Shown: positions 40,501-53,400 of the stretch, one piece after another
How positions within the stretch are numbered: the stretch's first letter is position 1
Layout: each line of letters starts with the position of its first letter
From: Tubulanus polymorphus
Lineage: Eukaryota; Nemertea; Palaeonemertea; Tubulaniformes; Tubulanidae
Direction: 5' to 3'
Assembly (NCBI RefSeq): GCF_964204645.1
Contig: NC_134026.1
Location: forward strand, 4,650,001 to 4,714,000
DNA length: 64,000 nucleotides
Translations under genes and position numbers: made by a program
The notes under the pieces: generated by a model
What the model was told of the DNA's origin: nothing
The model's input: the letters and a program-made list of their open reading frames with translations, nothing else
Databases searched by the model: none

Positions 40501-40840
40501 TTATAGCGATCGGGCACTATCGGACTCTAGTACGCTTAGCCCCGATAATATCAAAAACATTAAGGATGTAGACAATCAGAACCAGAATTTCGTGAAAAGT
40601 TCGCCATCTAGTCCGACTGACAACGAGGCCAACATGGCATCGGATACGTCCGACCAATCAGGTACGATGAGCCGAGATAAAGGTAGCATCGACAGCGAAA
40701 AGGAACGAAACATCGACACGAACGATCGCGACAAAACGCGGATAGATAATATTATGAATGATCTGGATAAACCGACCGACCTGGATAAGTCTACTACAGC
40801 CACCGACGATAACAAAATCGATGTTATTGGCCGACCGTAA
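25503..40840 (+). CDS. Shab: Shab-type voltage-gated potassium channel (Kv2), complete main isoform
   Basis: Pore-forming subunit of a delayed-rectifier potassium channel. Exons 25503-26330, 34091-35173, 35979-36579 and 40200-40840 join in phase to 1050 residues. Residues 67-73 are a poly-Gly run encoded by a GGC/GGT repeat. The T1 tetramerisation domain (about 118-222) starts [15 protein letters not shown] and holds the zinc site H192-x5-C198-x20-C219C220 typical of Kv2-4 rather than Shaker. S1-S6 lie in exon 2. S4 (380-399) has regularly spaced Arg/Lys, the filter is TVGYGD (464-469), and S6 has [11 protein letters not shown], the Kv2 PIP form of the PVP bend. Proximal C-terminal text such as [17 protein letters not shown] and [14 protein letters not shown] is a Kv2 hallmark. 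The T1/S1 intron position matches vertebrate KCNB genes as I recall them. Exon 3 (from [10 protein letters not shown]) and exon 4 (Ser/Asp/Lys-rich, ending DVIGRP) form the variable tail. The ATG at 25503 is the first in frame after an upstream stop. Confidence 0.95.
26331..34090 (+). other. First coding intron of Kv2 (7.8 kb)
   Basis: The intron starts GTAAGTAAT and ends TTACTTTCAG. I see no exon inside it on either strand. It is AT-rich, with short direct duplications such as GATGATGTTTAAGC twice near 29690-29715. A patch at about 31815-32060 has several scattered inverted words (for example AGTTAGTCGACT in both orientations) and looks like a decayed transposon. Regulatory elements are possible but not visible from sequence alone. 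Confidence 0.5.
36713..36825 (+). CDS. Shab: Candidate alternative Kv2 exon with Ser-rich FFAT-like segment
   Basis: After a GGTTGGTGTTGTAG acceptor, 113 bp stay open to a GTAAGC donor in exactly the phase left by Kv2 exon 3 (phase 1 in, phase 0 out). The encoded text includes [20 protein letters not shown]. The codons are GC-rich and unlike the surrounding intron. The exon cannot be followed by the 40200 exon, because that junction would shift the frame and stop after 40 codons. It would therefore belong to a different 3' path, for example to the candidate terminal exon at 44814, whose phase fits. No transcript evidence was available. Confidence 0.45.
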
Positions 40841-41121
40841 ATACTGCTATAGCGGAAAGGTTAGTACGAATTAACACATTATACGCAGTTAACGAATCGT
40901 CGTCAAATATTCCCAAGTCAGTGTTTATAGAAATGGATGATGGAATGCCTTAAAAAAGTATACACGCAATTACCATCACTGTTAATGTACACGTTTTTTT
41001 TTCATTTAAGTAAAATACACTCCTTTATCGTTAGATTCAATATTTCTTCTCATGCTCTGAAACCCACGATTACCAAATTCTTGATTTACGTTTGCGCGTG
41101 CCTTGTGTCGTATCAGCTATA

Positions 41122-41290
41122 CAGTTAGACTCCGCCCGAGCCGGAACCGATCAACTCGGATAACCGTTCAACTCGGATGTTTGTTGAAATATTTTCTGGG
41201 ACACTCTTCAAGAAAGATATAATGTACAATATCCAACTCGGATATCACTCAAGTCGGTCCCGATAGATCCGACTTGAGCGGAGTCTACTG
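41122..41290. mobile_element. pogo/Tigger-like MITE with TA target duplication
   Basis: The element runs from CAGTTAGACTCCGCCCGAG to the inverse CTCAAGCGGAGTCTACTG-type end, and both sides are flanked by TA. The termini match the CAGTAGACTCCGCTnAA style of pogo-type Tc1/mariner elements. Inner sequence repeats AACTCGGAT words. At 169 bp it has no transposase and is non-autonomous. The two ends differ by a few bases, so it is not a very recent insertion. Confidence 0.75.
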
Positions 41291-44200
41291 TATATCACCT
41301 ATAGCCTGAGTCCAACCACGAGGTTAACGTGATTAATAACTGATCAAATCATTGACCAAAGTGCTTACCATTACCGCCCACAACGTTCTATATTAATACA
41401 CGAAATCACTTCTCTTTCGGTCCCCGAAGTCTGCGATTAATTAGATATTTATGTTTACGGACGAAACAACGAGCAATTTCGAATTGAACTTCGGGGAAAT
41501 TATCGTCTTTCCCGTGGTTTATCGATGCTTTCAGCTTGTCAAATTAGCGGCCACGTTCGCTGATGGATCGATGAGGTTTGCCAACGCAATTATGCCTGAA
41601 GAAAGTCCTCTCAAATTATCTTTGAAATCTCAGTTGCGTAACTAACCGGTCTCGAATTTGCTCGATGTATTATCGACGATATTAGACTCGTGTATGAAAT
41701 CGTATCCCCACAGTTTATGAAACTGAAATGCACTTGTAAACTGAAATCTACTGTTTCTTACCGTATTCAAATATAATTTATCTATCATTCTGAAATACGG
41801 TATCTCAAACACTACTTCTTTGAGTAAGAAAAAGAGGTGAACTAATCGAGAATGAACTAATCTAACTCATACTTTCCCAGATTTGTTAGATCGTCGGGCC
41901 GATCCATCAGAAATCCAGAAAGGAATACCCTCAAAAACCCGAGTACGTTGGCGTCGCGTGATGTTGCTGAACCGCCGGTTCGATCGTCTGCCCAAAAATG
42001 TGCCAAAATCTTTTGAAAACATAAGTGAGAAATAAGTTTAAATTCATTTCGCTTGATAAGAGGCGGTATTCGCGTCGCCTGGTTATATATATACATTAAT
42101 GTACTTCACGACGCGCAAGGAAAATTCGTAATGGCATTCAATTTATCACGTCTAGAAATGTTTGTCTTGAAAATCACTAAAATCGAATACATCATTCGTC
42201 GTTATACACGAGACAAGCGCGTAATCTTCGAACGTTTAACAAAAATCAATTCGAGTCGCTCTATCTCGCAATCGCTACGGGATGAAATTTATTGGAAACG
42301 AGCTACGTCGGATTATTGAACGACTCGGGAAAATGTAACTCCGTTTATTTCACACAAAATCAGCCGTACAAACAAAACCATGAAATTCGTGTGATTTGTT
42401 TAACCGAGGAGCCTTTTTATAGTAGCCACGCATGAACCAATCAATAAATAGTTGATCGCCTTAGCATTTTTGCCAGATTTTGAACTACTTACAACAGACA
42501 GGACCCCATCAAGGCCTAGCCACTGGTAGAATTCGGCAACGTTTACTCAAAATTGACTCTGATTCGAGCCCAGTTGGGCCCTGTTCGGAATTTCCTTTGA
42601 ACACGGTATAACCACGTCATGTCATATGAATATTCATATGAAAAAATCGGAGAAATGAAAATGTAGGCTACGTTTTGCGTTAATTGTGATGTGTTATCCC
42701 AATACTAAAAGCCCTCAAACCACTCAAAAATAGATTGGAGAACGGCTGCTAATTTGATTATTTACTTCCATATTTTATATATGACGATGTATAAAAATGA
42801 TGCCCAAACTATTTTCTAATTTCATTATGTCATGATATACAGAGGCCAAACATCTTAACTGCAAGAACTGGTGAATTATGCGGGACTCTCGTTACATAAA
42901 TCAGTTTAGATGATGGGCTCTTGTTCATTAACGAGTGAAATTCTGAGCGCTTTTCGTCCAAATCACTGACGCTATCAGCTGCCAATCGATTCATAGGGTA
43001 TAACTAGAACACGCAAAAAGTCTTCGATAGCATCGGGCCACCGTGTTTAGAATCGATACCGGGTGATTTCAATAGAAAAAAAATCGTCGCTCCCATATAA
43101 AACTTGATTTACACGAGTAATCGATAAGTCATTACGTGAGTGTTCTTCGTCACTGTCACTTATTTCTCGTACCAACTAAAACCTAATACGCCTACACAAA
43201 AATTTCGTTCCGAGCATCGACGAATCCCTCCGACGATTCTCCTCCGTCTTAGTGGAGACTGGCATCATAGATTCTTTAGCAAAATGAAATGACATAATGA
43301 CGGATTTAAAGTCGGATTTATATAGTTACATTCATAAAATCTTTATCTTGAATTGAGATTGATTTTGATCACGCCGCGTTGTTGATTCACCTCAAATGAA
43401 ACATCCAATGGGACCAGAAAAAAAACGCGGAAACGTGTATCATCTCAACGCCGAGAAAATTATATTAACTCGACTAAACAGCAGAGCGCGTATGGGTTGG
43501 TTGTGTGCTTATACTATTTGCGGCGATGGGTCATCAATGCTAATAGCCTTCGAGCCATCAATTTTGCTAACAGTCGGAAGCACTACACGCGAATTCGATC
43601 AAGGGAACAAGAAAAATCCGCCTTTTTTGATTCGAGCACAAAACACGATTATACGTTGCTTATGTATATATACATATACGTATATATGAATTACTTTGAC
43701 AGCTCCGTGGATTATATCATTGTTTGATATATTTCTATTGCCTCCTGCATAAAGGTGACTGTTAACCGCTGATTAAACAGATCTTTTGCTCGTGTTTAGT
43801 TTTGGATCCGTATATTAGCCAGCATCTACATGTCTTGTCGACTAGCCAATATTCTAGTTTCCAAATATCTCTCATGGCACGTCATGTCAGGATGTAAAAC
43901 GATGATAAATGACTCCCTAATGACAGAAGCAAGAATGGAATCCCTTAACGACACAAGGCACTGCGTGTATGCCATATACAATATATACGCCAAAAACTGC
44001 AGAGGTCGACTGGCGTTGTGACAACTTTCAAAAACAATTTTAAGAACGGATGCACTTGCAATGGTAATCCGGTAACATAAAAACTCCGATTTTACATGTA
44101 GGTAGAAAATGATAATCTGTTATTTCAGAAACAGCAAATCTGTACTTTAATCGATGAGGGTGTCATTGATTTTCTAGTCTGATCGACAACAAAATACCGC

Positions 44201-44813
44201 CATTACCGTCGCCGTTATTTTCATTTACATGCAAGCGTAGTTATATACCTCATTTCATTCAGCTTTTGATACGTAACATCTGCCGGGACACAAATCTAAA
44301 ACCGGAGTCTATATTCATTCAATTTCCCGATGTAACTTGAGCGGAATTACGGATAAAGCAACTGTCCAGTTTTACCTGGCGAATGTTTCGTATTATCACG
44401 CGATTTCGAAATCAATATACGTTTCCATAGCAACTTTCTTTCACGGATGCAACGCATCCTTCTCGGTAAAAATGAATATCAGGCAGAAATGAAATCATGC
44501 GTGCAAACTGATGATTATTTTAGTTGAACCGAGCGCCGTTGGTAATAGCCTTTCTTGGAAAAGCCGTTAAAAAATAACCTACCTGGAACAGAAACAACAC
44601 GATGGCTTCTAACAACGCAAATGTCCCCATTTTTAGCCACGATTCCTATTGTCAACATCATGTCCAATTTATCTTTCTAAGAAGCGAATGATCCACTGAC
44701 GTCATTAGCGATGCTTGAAATAGCCGACTAGTTCTTAATGCGAAATGTCACTGTAAATACAAACCTTTTATACGGTGTATGATGATAAGATGTACATAAT
44801 TTTGTCATTTCAG

Positions 44814-44891
44814 AAATACAGCCATCCAGGTACATCGAAGTATAGTCGCAGCGGGCCTTTCCAAGAACACGCTGCATCGTTATCATTATAA
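44814..44891 (+). CDS. Shab: Candidate alternative terminal exon of Kv2
   Basis: A TTTTGTCATTTCAG acceptor is followed by 25 open codons and a TAA. The text begins KYSHPGTSKYSRSGPF and ends EHAASLSL. Entry phase 0 matches the exit phase of the candidate exon at 36713-36825 (and also the exit of Kv2 exon 2). The peptide composition is protein-like, but it is short and I know no homologue. It could instead be chance or belong to an unrelated transcript. Confidence 0.25.
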   Translation, partial: KYSHPGTSKYSRSGPFQEHAASLSL

Positions 44892-46693
44892 CGAAATCTT
44901 TGTTCGGTGATTGTAGATACTAACGTTTATTATAATTAATGTGTACAAATTTATGCTCAAGACGTTTATAAATATCCATTTGTTGATTTTACAAATTTTT
45001 AAACGGTTTTCTTACTACATTCTCTAGTACGTTTTTCTGTGTTCTGTGTCAAAGTTGGACTGGTGCTTTTTGTGAACATGTTTGCTGCAGTTTGTTGAGT
45101 TGAGTTGCTTCATCTCATTTATTAAGCCTATATTTATAGTTTTTTTTTTCTACACGAGTAACCGTGGGTCGTATAATAGAGATGACTGTTTTCGATGATG
45201 GATCCGCGGGTGTTGACAACAAATCAAGTACGGACAAATAACGAAGTTGGACGCAAAATGATGTCCACGATAAAATCAGATCCGTCATTGAATTATTTTC
45301 AATAATCGATCAAAGATCAACTTTGGCTTTATACGTTAGAAATCTGGCAAGCTTCATTTGACGTCACAGAGCGCATTTTGACTGTCGTTTTGAAGACCGA
45401 TGTGTCCAAAACCCATGTAGACAATACGCGTGATGTCGGTGGTCGAAGCCTCTACCAACTTTTTGATATGTTCTATCGTTTCTATATTCCGTGTCTCGTT
45501 GCCATCTCAATGAAAATGAACTAAACTTCGACGGATCCGTCATCAATTTATCATCAACATATTTTCGGTTTCCCTTTACCGAGGGACCATATATGAACAT
45601 CGTTTTTATTGAATTCCATCGAATAAGAATGGAGCATTATATCGACATCTCTATTAAGATTAATTTTGAAAGTACGCAGAGATATTTGTCAGTGAAATGT
45701 GTCAATGGCCTGCTGTATTTTTTTAATGTATTTTTGCCTATGCGGACATAAAACATTTGAAGATCAACGGAATTTGTATCAATCGATTTGTTTACCAAAA
45801 CTTGTTACTTGTTTTAAAAACTATATCCTCATTATAATCCCTATAGATTTACACACAAATTCAATTTCAAATAAGATAATCCTGAACCGATTTAGTCATG
45901 TAATCATTTTACCACCACGTATTTCGCTAAGCCCTGGATAGGCGAGGCAAGCATCCCTCTTAAAGATCACAGCCATTGACATCTTTCAGCGAAGGACAAA
46001 TTTTGTTAGCTAATTAAGTATCATTTTTGTTTATTGTGGTTAGATTGAACTGAAGCGTTTGTTTCATGTGTACACATAATATTCAATTCGTTTCTGAGGT
46101 ATTTTCAATAAATAGTGTGTGATTGACTAAAACGATCAAATGCATAAATAATATATTATCTCATAACCGCATGTCCGGCGAGTGCCATATTGCGTTCGAA
46201 CATTTTGATGTGTGAAATAGGCAGGTTTTTGCCGTTCGTTTGGTGTTCGTTGAAGGGATTATGAATATAGCCATATGCAAGTTACTGGTGAAAATACTAC
46301 GTTGAGATACAAAACTTCTCGAAAAACTCTCTACTTCCATCAGACATTCTTAACCAGCCTATTTTTCGCATACACGGTCTCGGCGGTTTTCTACACATTT
46401 CACACGTATGTGAGCGAATGAAACAATGTTACGGTTTCATTAACGAACATTTGTTTCCCAAGACGGCCCAATAGCCTCGACTGGCCGTAAAACAACCGCG
46501 TAATTGGAATCGTATGCATTACATAATATGAAATAGGGATTTGATGCAATGATTATTCTACGGTTTATCAATACCAACACGATCTCGTCTTTGGTGTATA
46601 TCGTCGTTATGTCATAGAAGCACTGCTGATGCGCTCGAGTGACGGTCGTAAGCCGTGCACCTTGTTCAACTGAAGCCCGACGCACAAGATGCG

Positions 46694-46781
46694 GGGAAAC
46701 CCGGAAACCGAGTGTTCCCTGTTTCGTGTTCGTTTACGAGAAACGGGAAACGTGGTTTCGGGAAATAATATGTTTCCGGGA
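46694..46781. repeat. Imperfect snapback sequence rich in GGAAAC words
   Basis: CCCGGAAAC at about 46700-46708 is matched in inverse by GTTTCCGGG at about 46772-46780. Between them lie several GGGAAAC and GTTTC words in both orientations (AAACGGGAAACGTGGTTTCG). The local GC content is higher than the flanks. It resembles the end of a foldback element. I found no target duplication. Confidence 0.45.
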
Positions 46782-47896
46782 TCAAACATGTTTGATTCGA
46801 TGTCTATGTGTTGCCGTGTTTTCCTGCGTCGCCGTGCGTTGGGCTTTAGACCCTTCACTGGCATACAGCATTACATGCCCCTGGTGTGAGTTTTCTTCCA
46901 AGCACCAGTGCCATATCAGATTATATAAAACTTAAATCATGATCCTTTTGTGATTTATCGTCATACATATCTTCGTACGTCGTCGGTTTTAGCACTTACC
47001 TGATACATATTCGAAGGAGTCCTTGTCTCATACGTTCTAATACGCATCGTTGAAATTTTAGCAAAATATGAATTGAGCCGAATGTATATATATAATCTGC
47101 ATTCATAAAGTGTTGAACTAATTGAATGAAATTTATTCATCTCTGTTTGTATTCCGTGTGCTGGTTACTACATCAAAGGGTTCTGTAAATAAGCAAATGT
47201 GTTTTAGAATGATTACACGTTTTCTTATTGAATTTTTACTCAGACAACAGTATATGTAGCTTTGTACATAGTTTTAGGTGAATAGCGTGGATTTGCCTGC
47301 GTTGAATGATAATTGTACAAAAGGCAAAATAACGAATCCAAAATGCACCTTACTCTTGACAAGACATCAATAATGTACGTGTATACTACGTTCTATTTCG
47401 GGTTAAGGACATTTCAGATCTAGTAATTCATATTTTCATGAAACGCTCATAAGGCAACTTGAGAACGGCTCGGGAACTAACTCAACCGCTCCGAGTAAAC
47501 GGTTTCTCCAGTTGAATCCGTTGGAAGTAATCAATTTCTACTCTAGATTAAAATCTAACCCCGAAGAGTGAAACTGGACGCCATGTAAGGTCTTACATGT
47601 TTATATTGAGTCATAATACAGATTCTATAATCTTTCCTCGTTCCCCCTTCCTTCAAACGATAGGTAATACATACATAAATATGTATAGAAATATTTATAT
47701 AGTAACATATAACCTAACCGTGTTTTCTACATAGTATTCCACATAGTTTACCTTTATCGTGTGATAATATTCATATTCACACCGGTACCCGATATTTTTG
47801 CTTCTTTCCGAAGACGTGATCGAATAATGTACTTTTCGAAGAAATACCCGATGAAATATGTTTTCAAATACACAAAACTGACTTCTTGTAGCTTAA

Positions 47897-48000
<104 letters not shown>

Positions 48001-49756
48001 AAATATACGTATATATTTTCGATCTTTAATTTGGATCATAGAAATATTCTATCAAAAACACGAAATCAAGCTAGACCAACAGGGTCTATTGTATACGATA
48101 ACTGTGTAAGAGATTTTTGATAAAAAATGATGTTATGCAAAGGAATAATTCAGAGTTATATAGAAGAAATACCGACTTTATATTCCGATAATTTTTTTTC
48201 ATGAAACGACGATTGTGTGTTTGCGGGTCAGACTCGAACGATGGAACTTCCGGATACGTGACTAAAACATACGACACGTCATTTCGAAATGCGTATATTA
48301 CTCTGCAGTTCATTCTCAAAAACTAAACGACTCGTACCGGTACACGTATATGTAACAAGTCGATAGGCGTTTCTTACAAAAGAAAAACACCCATGTGATT
48401 CCTAATTGATAATATTGTACAGTATATTTACTTGTTACTAAGTAACCGTATTTTAGAACGTTGCATAAGTACCGACGGTAGATTTTACATTATCTCTCAA
48501 AAACTGTTAACGATTTTCAAAATTCGATATACTACTGGCCCAGTCTGACAACCACATACGCCAGAGATAGTGTAGACCAGCCACGGATTTCTGACAGGAA
48601 GCTGACATGTATAAAACTGTTATCACGAATGCTCACTATCGCTTGCAGAAATATTGCAAAAATATTGGACTCCCACGCGACCGGGCGACGATAACACGTT
48701 GTAAATTGAAAATAACGAATGTATTATTTTCGATTTTATATTGAAATTATATTCCAATCAAAATGCATCAACACTCATGGCATAAAGAATGGTTGCCACT
48801 ATAAACAGTCGCGTAATACATATTCAAGATAAAATTACTAAGATTGATAGAAGCGTTTTATTGAAACAGTTTTACGCGGGAAACGATGATTTCCCTGTCA
48901 AAATTGTTTATCATAATAAAGAGATATAATTGATAAGTAATACAGAAAATATATACGGCTTATTTGAATTAAGAATGATATTGTAACACGATAGAGTGTA
49001 TACTGGAAACGTTAACTCTTCACAATGAGTATTATATCATGTAAATTATACGACCCAAAAAATTGTGTTATTTTCACCTAATCATCTCAGGTATACATTT
49101 TGCTTGGCAGATTGTAGTGACGAGTAGTTCATATTCAATTCGTGTTGTATGTTCCATTTCTCAAAGTAAAGAAATAAAATACGACATAAACAATCGAAAC
49201 TCGGCGCGTTGCTTTGCTTGTTTTCAATGTAAATCGAGGTTGAATTTTACAAACTGGGACGAAGAACTTTATACCACTTCGAGACAAAAATGTTCTTGTG
49301 GGTTAAGTTGATGTACTTGACTATCAGAACCCCTACCAACCCCTAAAAAGCAGTTTTTTTCCATTATTAGAGGCTAACATGAAAGACCCATTCCCCGAAC
49401 ACTTCAATACAAGAGATAAAATTGATGGCTCTATGGCTAATCTAACAAAAGCATTTAAGTTTGATGATTAGAGACACTGTTTTAACTCAAGCTATAGCTA
49501 TGGAGGCTGTGAATCAGTTCATTAATTATTGGCCCCATGGCAAAATAGGCTTATACTATGAAGATAATGATAATAATATTGATAATAGCAGTAATAATGA
49601 TTTAACACAAGCGCTTTACCTTTTATTAATCTCCAAGTTCTCAACAAAATATAGAAATAGATTAGAAATTTATAAATGAATCAATAAAAAAAGCTTCTCT
49701 ATATAAAATTTGCCACTTTAAAAGGTGAAAAGGAGTCAATACATGTATTTCGGATT

Positions 49757-50325
49757 TTAGTTGACTATTTCAGAGGCAAGGTACCGAGGCAGAGAAACAC
49801 CGTGAGCCATAGAACTGTGTCCTGTAAATGAAGCAAATTTCCCATGACAGCTTAGCTAACCTAACAGGGTTATGCTGATTAAGCGATTCCTGTAAGATAG
49901 ACTGGTGCCTGTTTGGTAGTGAGGCTTTAGATAATGGAGACGTGAGGTCACAAATACCTGGATCAATCGCTTCGTAGTTCGGTCTGAAACTAACACATCC
50001 TACCACAATACGGTATAATGAAAATGTTCGAGACATGTGTTTCCCGGTGTCTAGATAGGCCTTCACTCGTAGGTTACTTACTAAGTCGGGTGAAGTTACT
50101 ATAGTTAATGCGTCTATCACGGGTATTCAGGTTTACTAAGGGAATTCTATCAATAAATTCTAATCCTAAGTGAACTATATGAGTTCTGTCTCCATGTGCT
50201 AGTTTGCTCTCAACAATCCAGTTCATTTCATGAAGGCGATGACGAAGACGAAGTGCGCGGGCATTAGCACGGCAACGAAAAATCTGGGTCCGAAACTCGT
50301 GCGGGGTGCAGGGTATCTTGTGCAT
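49757..50325 (-). CDS. Candidate two-exon gene for a 102-residue protein of unknown function
   Basis: I do not recognise this protein. Minus-strand exon 1 (50325-50082) starts MHKIPCTPHEFRTQIFRCRA and runs to an ACTTA|GTAAGT donor. Exon 2 (49821-49757) follows a TTCATTTACAG acceptor and ends SLPRYLASEIVN before a TAA. Phases match and the total is 103 codons. The text is Arg/His/Leu-rich (NARALRLRHRLHEMNW), without a signal peptide or membrane segment. Such a basic short protein could be organellar or ribosome-associated, but that is a guess. If the donor is not used, the first exon stops two codons later, giving 83 residues. The head-to-head position with the F-BAR gene supports a real transcript, since such short divergent spacers are typical of shared promoters. 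Confidence 0.4.
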
Positions 50326-50427
50326 GGCGACGAAGTAAATCTATAGCAACGGTCGCTATGCATCGGTCACTTGGTAATAAAAGTTTCAGTGAAACCTCGT
50401 TCGTCGGCGACTAAAGAAACGTACGAA
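50326..50427. promoter_or_regulatory. Putative bidirectional promoter, 102 bp between start codons
   Basis: This short spacer separates the start codon of the candidate minus-strand small gene from that of the plus-strand F-BAR gene. If both are real, the promoter and both 5' leaders must lie here or overlap the coding starts. There is no TATA box. The sequence has several CG dinucleotides (ACGGTCGC, TTCGTCGGCGAC) compared with the AT-rich surroundings, as in TATA-less promoters. Confidence 0.4.
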
Positions 50428-53400
50428 ATGGCTACGGCGGCAGAAACCTCGCCGATTTTGGTGCAAGAAATAATAGCGAAAACAAAATTAATGTTACCGT
50501 GAGTATAACAATCAAAAATCAAAAGCACGCAACATTGATATAACAAGAATCCCACAATAATGACGAAAAAATTAAGTCCGAGAATGTTTCCTTGAGCTGG
50601 TCGAGTTTATTCGACGCTTCGACTATGTACTAAAAATGTACTAAAAGTCACCTTTGGGAACACTGTTGTTTTGAAGGGACCTATGTGATATGTACCGTTT
50701 CGTCTATGAACGAGGCGAATTAGAATTGTGGTATTCGAGGAGAATGGAAACGCTGGCTCGTGATTTCAAAGACAGATTCCAGAAGTCGGGTAGGTTTTCT
50801 CGTTGATTTTGCATCGACTCGACTGATGCCAATATTCATCGTTTGTACCTTGATGATAAAACGAAATATAAAACTTTTGCACATTCAAGCGATGATCTAT
50901 CCAGAACTGAAACTTCAGTTAGATATGTTTATGGAAGAAGTCATTCTGACAGGAGAGCATCACCGCGAGGTGGCGCAGTCTCTTTTCGCGCCCTGGATCC
51001 ATGAACTGCACAGGTATCATGGATTTGATAGAATATGTTATTAGAAAAAAAGACGAATAAAATGACTCGTATGTACTAACATTAGACTAATCTATGAATA
51101 TTAGGAGTATCACAAAAAATGAAATTGACAGCCTTAAAAAGAAAGCTAAGTCATGCGTGGAAAGTCAACTCGAACGGGAAAAGCAGATATCAAGAGCGAA
51201 GAAGGTAATTCATTTTCAACCAATGAAATAAGATATCAATGTCTGAGACAATAAAACTGGACAGAAAGAAATATCAATGAAATATTCTACAGGTTTACTA
51301 CCAACGATGTAAAAAATTGTGCCAGCTCGAGAAATATGGCGACTACAAATCTGAGAAATACAAGGCCACGAAAGCAAAAGAAAAAGCCAGAATCTTTTAC
51401 ATGACCACTCTAGAAAATGAACAAAACCATCGACAGACTTTTAAAAAGGTTTTCTGATTGTTGCCGAATTTCAAAGAGTTGTCCTTTAATGTCTTGAACA
51501 TCGGGACAAGCGTTATTAAGAGCAAACAAACAAAATGGGAGATAGGTCTGAATGATGCATGGGCGTCCCCAAGGGCACTATGGCCCAAAAGGGTTCGCAG
51601 CCCAGGGGACGCCCATCTGAAAGACTGGTATAATATACCCTCGTTATATCAATTCTTGTACAAAAACGAAGAGGTATCCAGCGACGTATCTTCCTATTCT
51701 AGGATCTATGCGCCGTCAGTGAAGCATTCGAGCGTTTGGAAGTCAGACGAATCGATGGAATAATTACTCATTTAGAAAATTATGGAAACCGTATAAAACG
51801 ACTACTTGATGATAAAAAGCGGTAAATTCAAGTAAACCAAGTAAACTTGGAGTTAGAATCGATCAATCCATATAATAGAATCCAATTTTCATGATTCATG
51901 GCACATGCACATGTATGTTTAGTGTCGCGAGATTGTATTACGTGGAAGAAGCATTGGATATGTTGCTGAATTTGCTTCCCCGCAAATTGATACACACTTG
52001 GGCGTACAAAATCGACGATTCAAACCCACAATACGAATATCCACAATTCCAGGTAAGTCTACACTGTTGCGGTAGCATTTAGGGTCGCGGGGTTCTAGTT
52101 ATCCATCGGAACGTCGGGAACGTTCAGTTTAACCCCGATAAGTCAATACCTACGTAAAAACATGCGCTCCAAGAAATATCATATTTAACTGGGTAAAAAT
52201 CTTAAGCCGTTATAAATTCTGTTGATAGTTTACTTTTTCTGATTCTATACAAGGGCTTTAGTCTAGCGAACTACAAAAATGATGCTGGCGAAGACACAGA
52301 TGGTCAAACAAACAGCAATGAGTCAGAAGATAATGAGACATACCATCAACAAAATACCAAGTATGAACATGTCACTCCGATTTTATTCGCTCTAATCAGT
52401 GAACAGTTTTGTAAATTCTATGGAAAATCACTGATGCACGAATGACATGTAGAAACAAAAGTGGAAATTACATATGAAAATACCGACCATCAACATATTT
52501 TTTAGAATGGGGTATCTGAATATTCATTCAAATATCTGCAAATATAAGTCTACTGAAAACCACTACATTTTGATATTTTTAGCAAACCACGGAAAATACG
52601 CGCTTCATCGAAACCGAAGCAGAATCAGAGGGGAAAAGTGCTCAGGAAAATCCAAGAAGTCGTACCGCGAAGTAAGTTGTTAGACGACGAGTCCTAGAAT
52701 AATTGACTGATTTTGTGCAATGCGCATTAAAGTTTCATTTGTACTCACGATACTGTTTTATTACTCATAGGGATGAAATCAGCAGCGTCCCCTGTGAATC
52801 GATCTACGACAAACAGAGTTACATTCACTAAACATATCGACGATGACGAATACAATGGACAAATTGAGTGCACATACGACGAGGTTCAGTCATTTGATGC
52901 CGATACAGGTAGATTCTAATTGCTATCCTTTTAATTAATAAGTCGTTGTCTTCACTTCGTAAAACAGTTATCGGAGCCAAGACATCGTAATGTATGAGGA
53001 ATTCGTTAAACGATTATTTAAATAAGATACATATAAAAAATATCATATAATATAATGATGATTACTATAACATATTAATACATATAATGATACATATAAT
53101 AGCACCCGACGAGGAAACGATTATTTTGTTTTCAGATTATTTCATTATGTGTCATTGTGTAGGTATCGGTATTCACAGAACAGATATAAAAAGAAAAGGT
53201 TTACTGCAAAAATACGGACGTGCTAAATGTGATTACAAAGCGAAAAACATACTGGAAATATCATTCAAAAAGAGTGAGTAATTTATATGATAAAACAACA
53301 ATAATATTTCATTGATAAAAAGACTTGACATTTGAATTATCTAACAAAACGTGCTTGGGTAAATATTCCAGATGACATCTTGAAAATGGAACGAAATCCT

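Noticed and set aside
46607-46935. Overlapping frames of 66-98 codons on both strands
   Set aside because: They sit on the GC-richer snapback sequence, which explains the lack of stops. No splice signals or similarity are seen.
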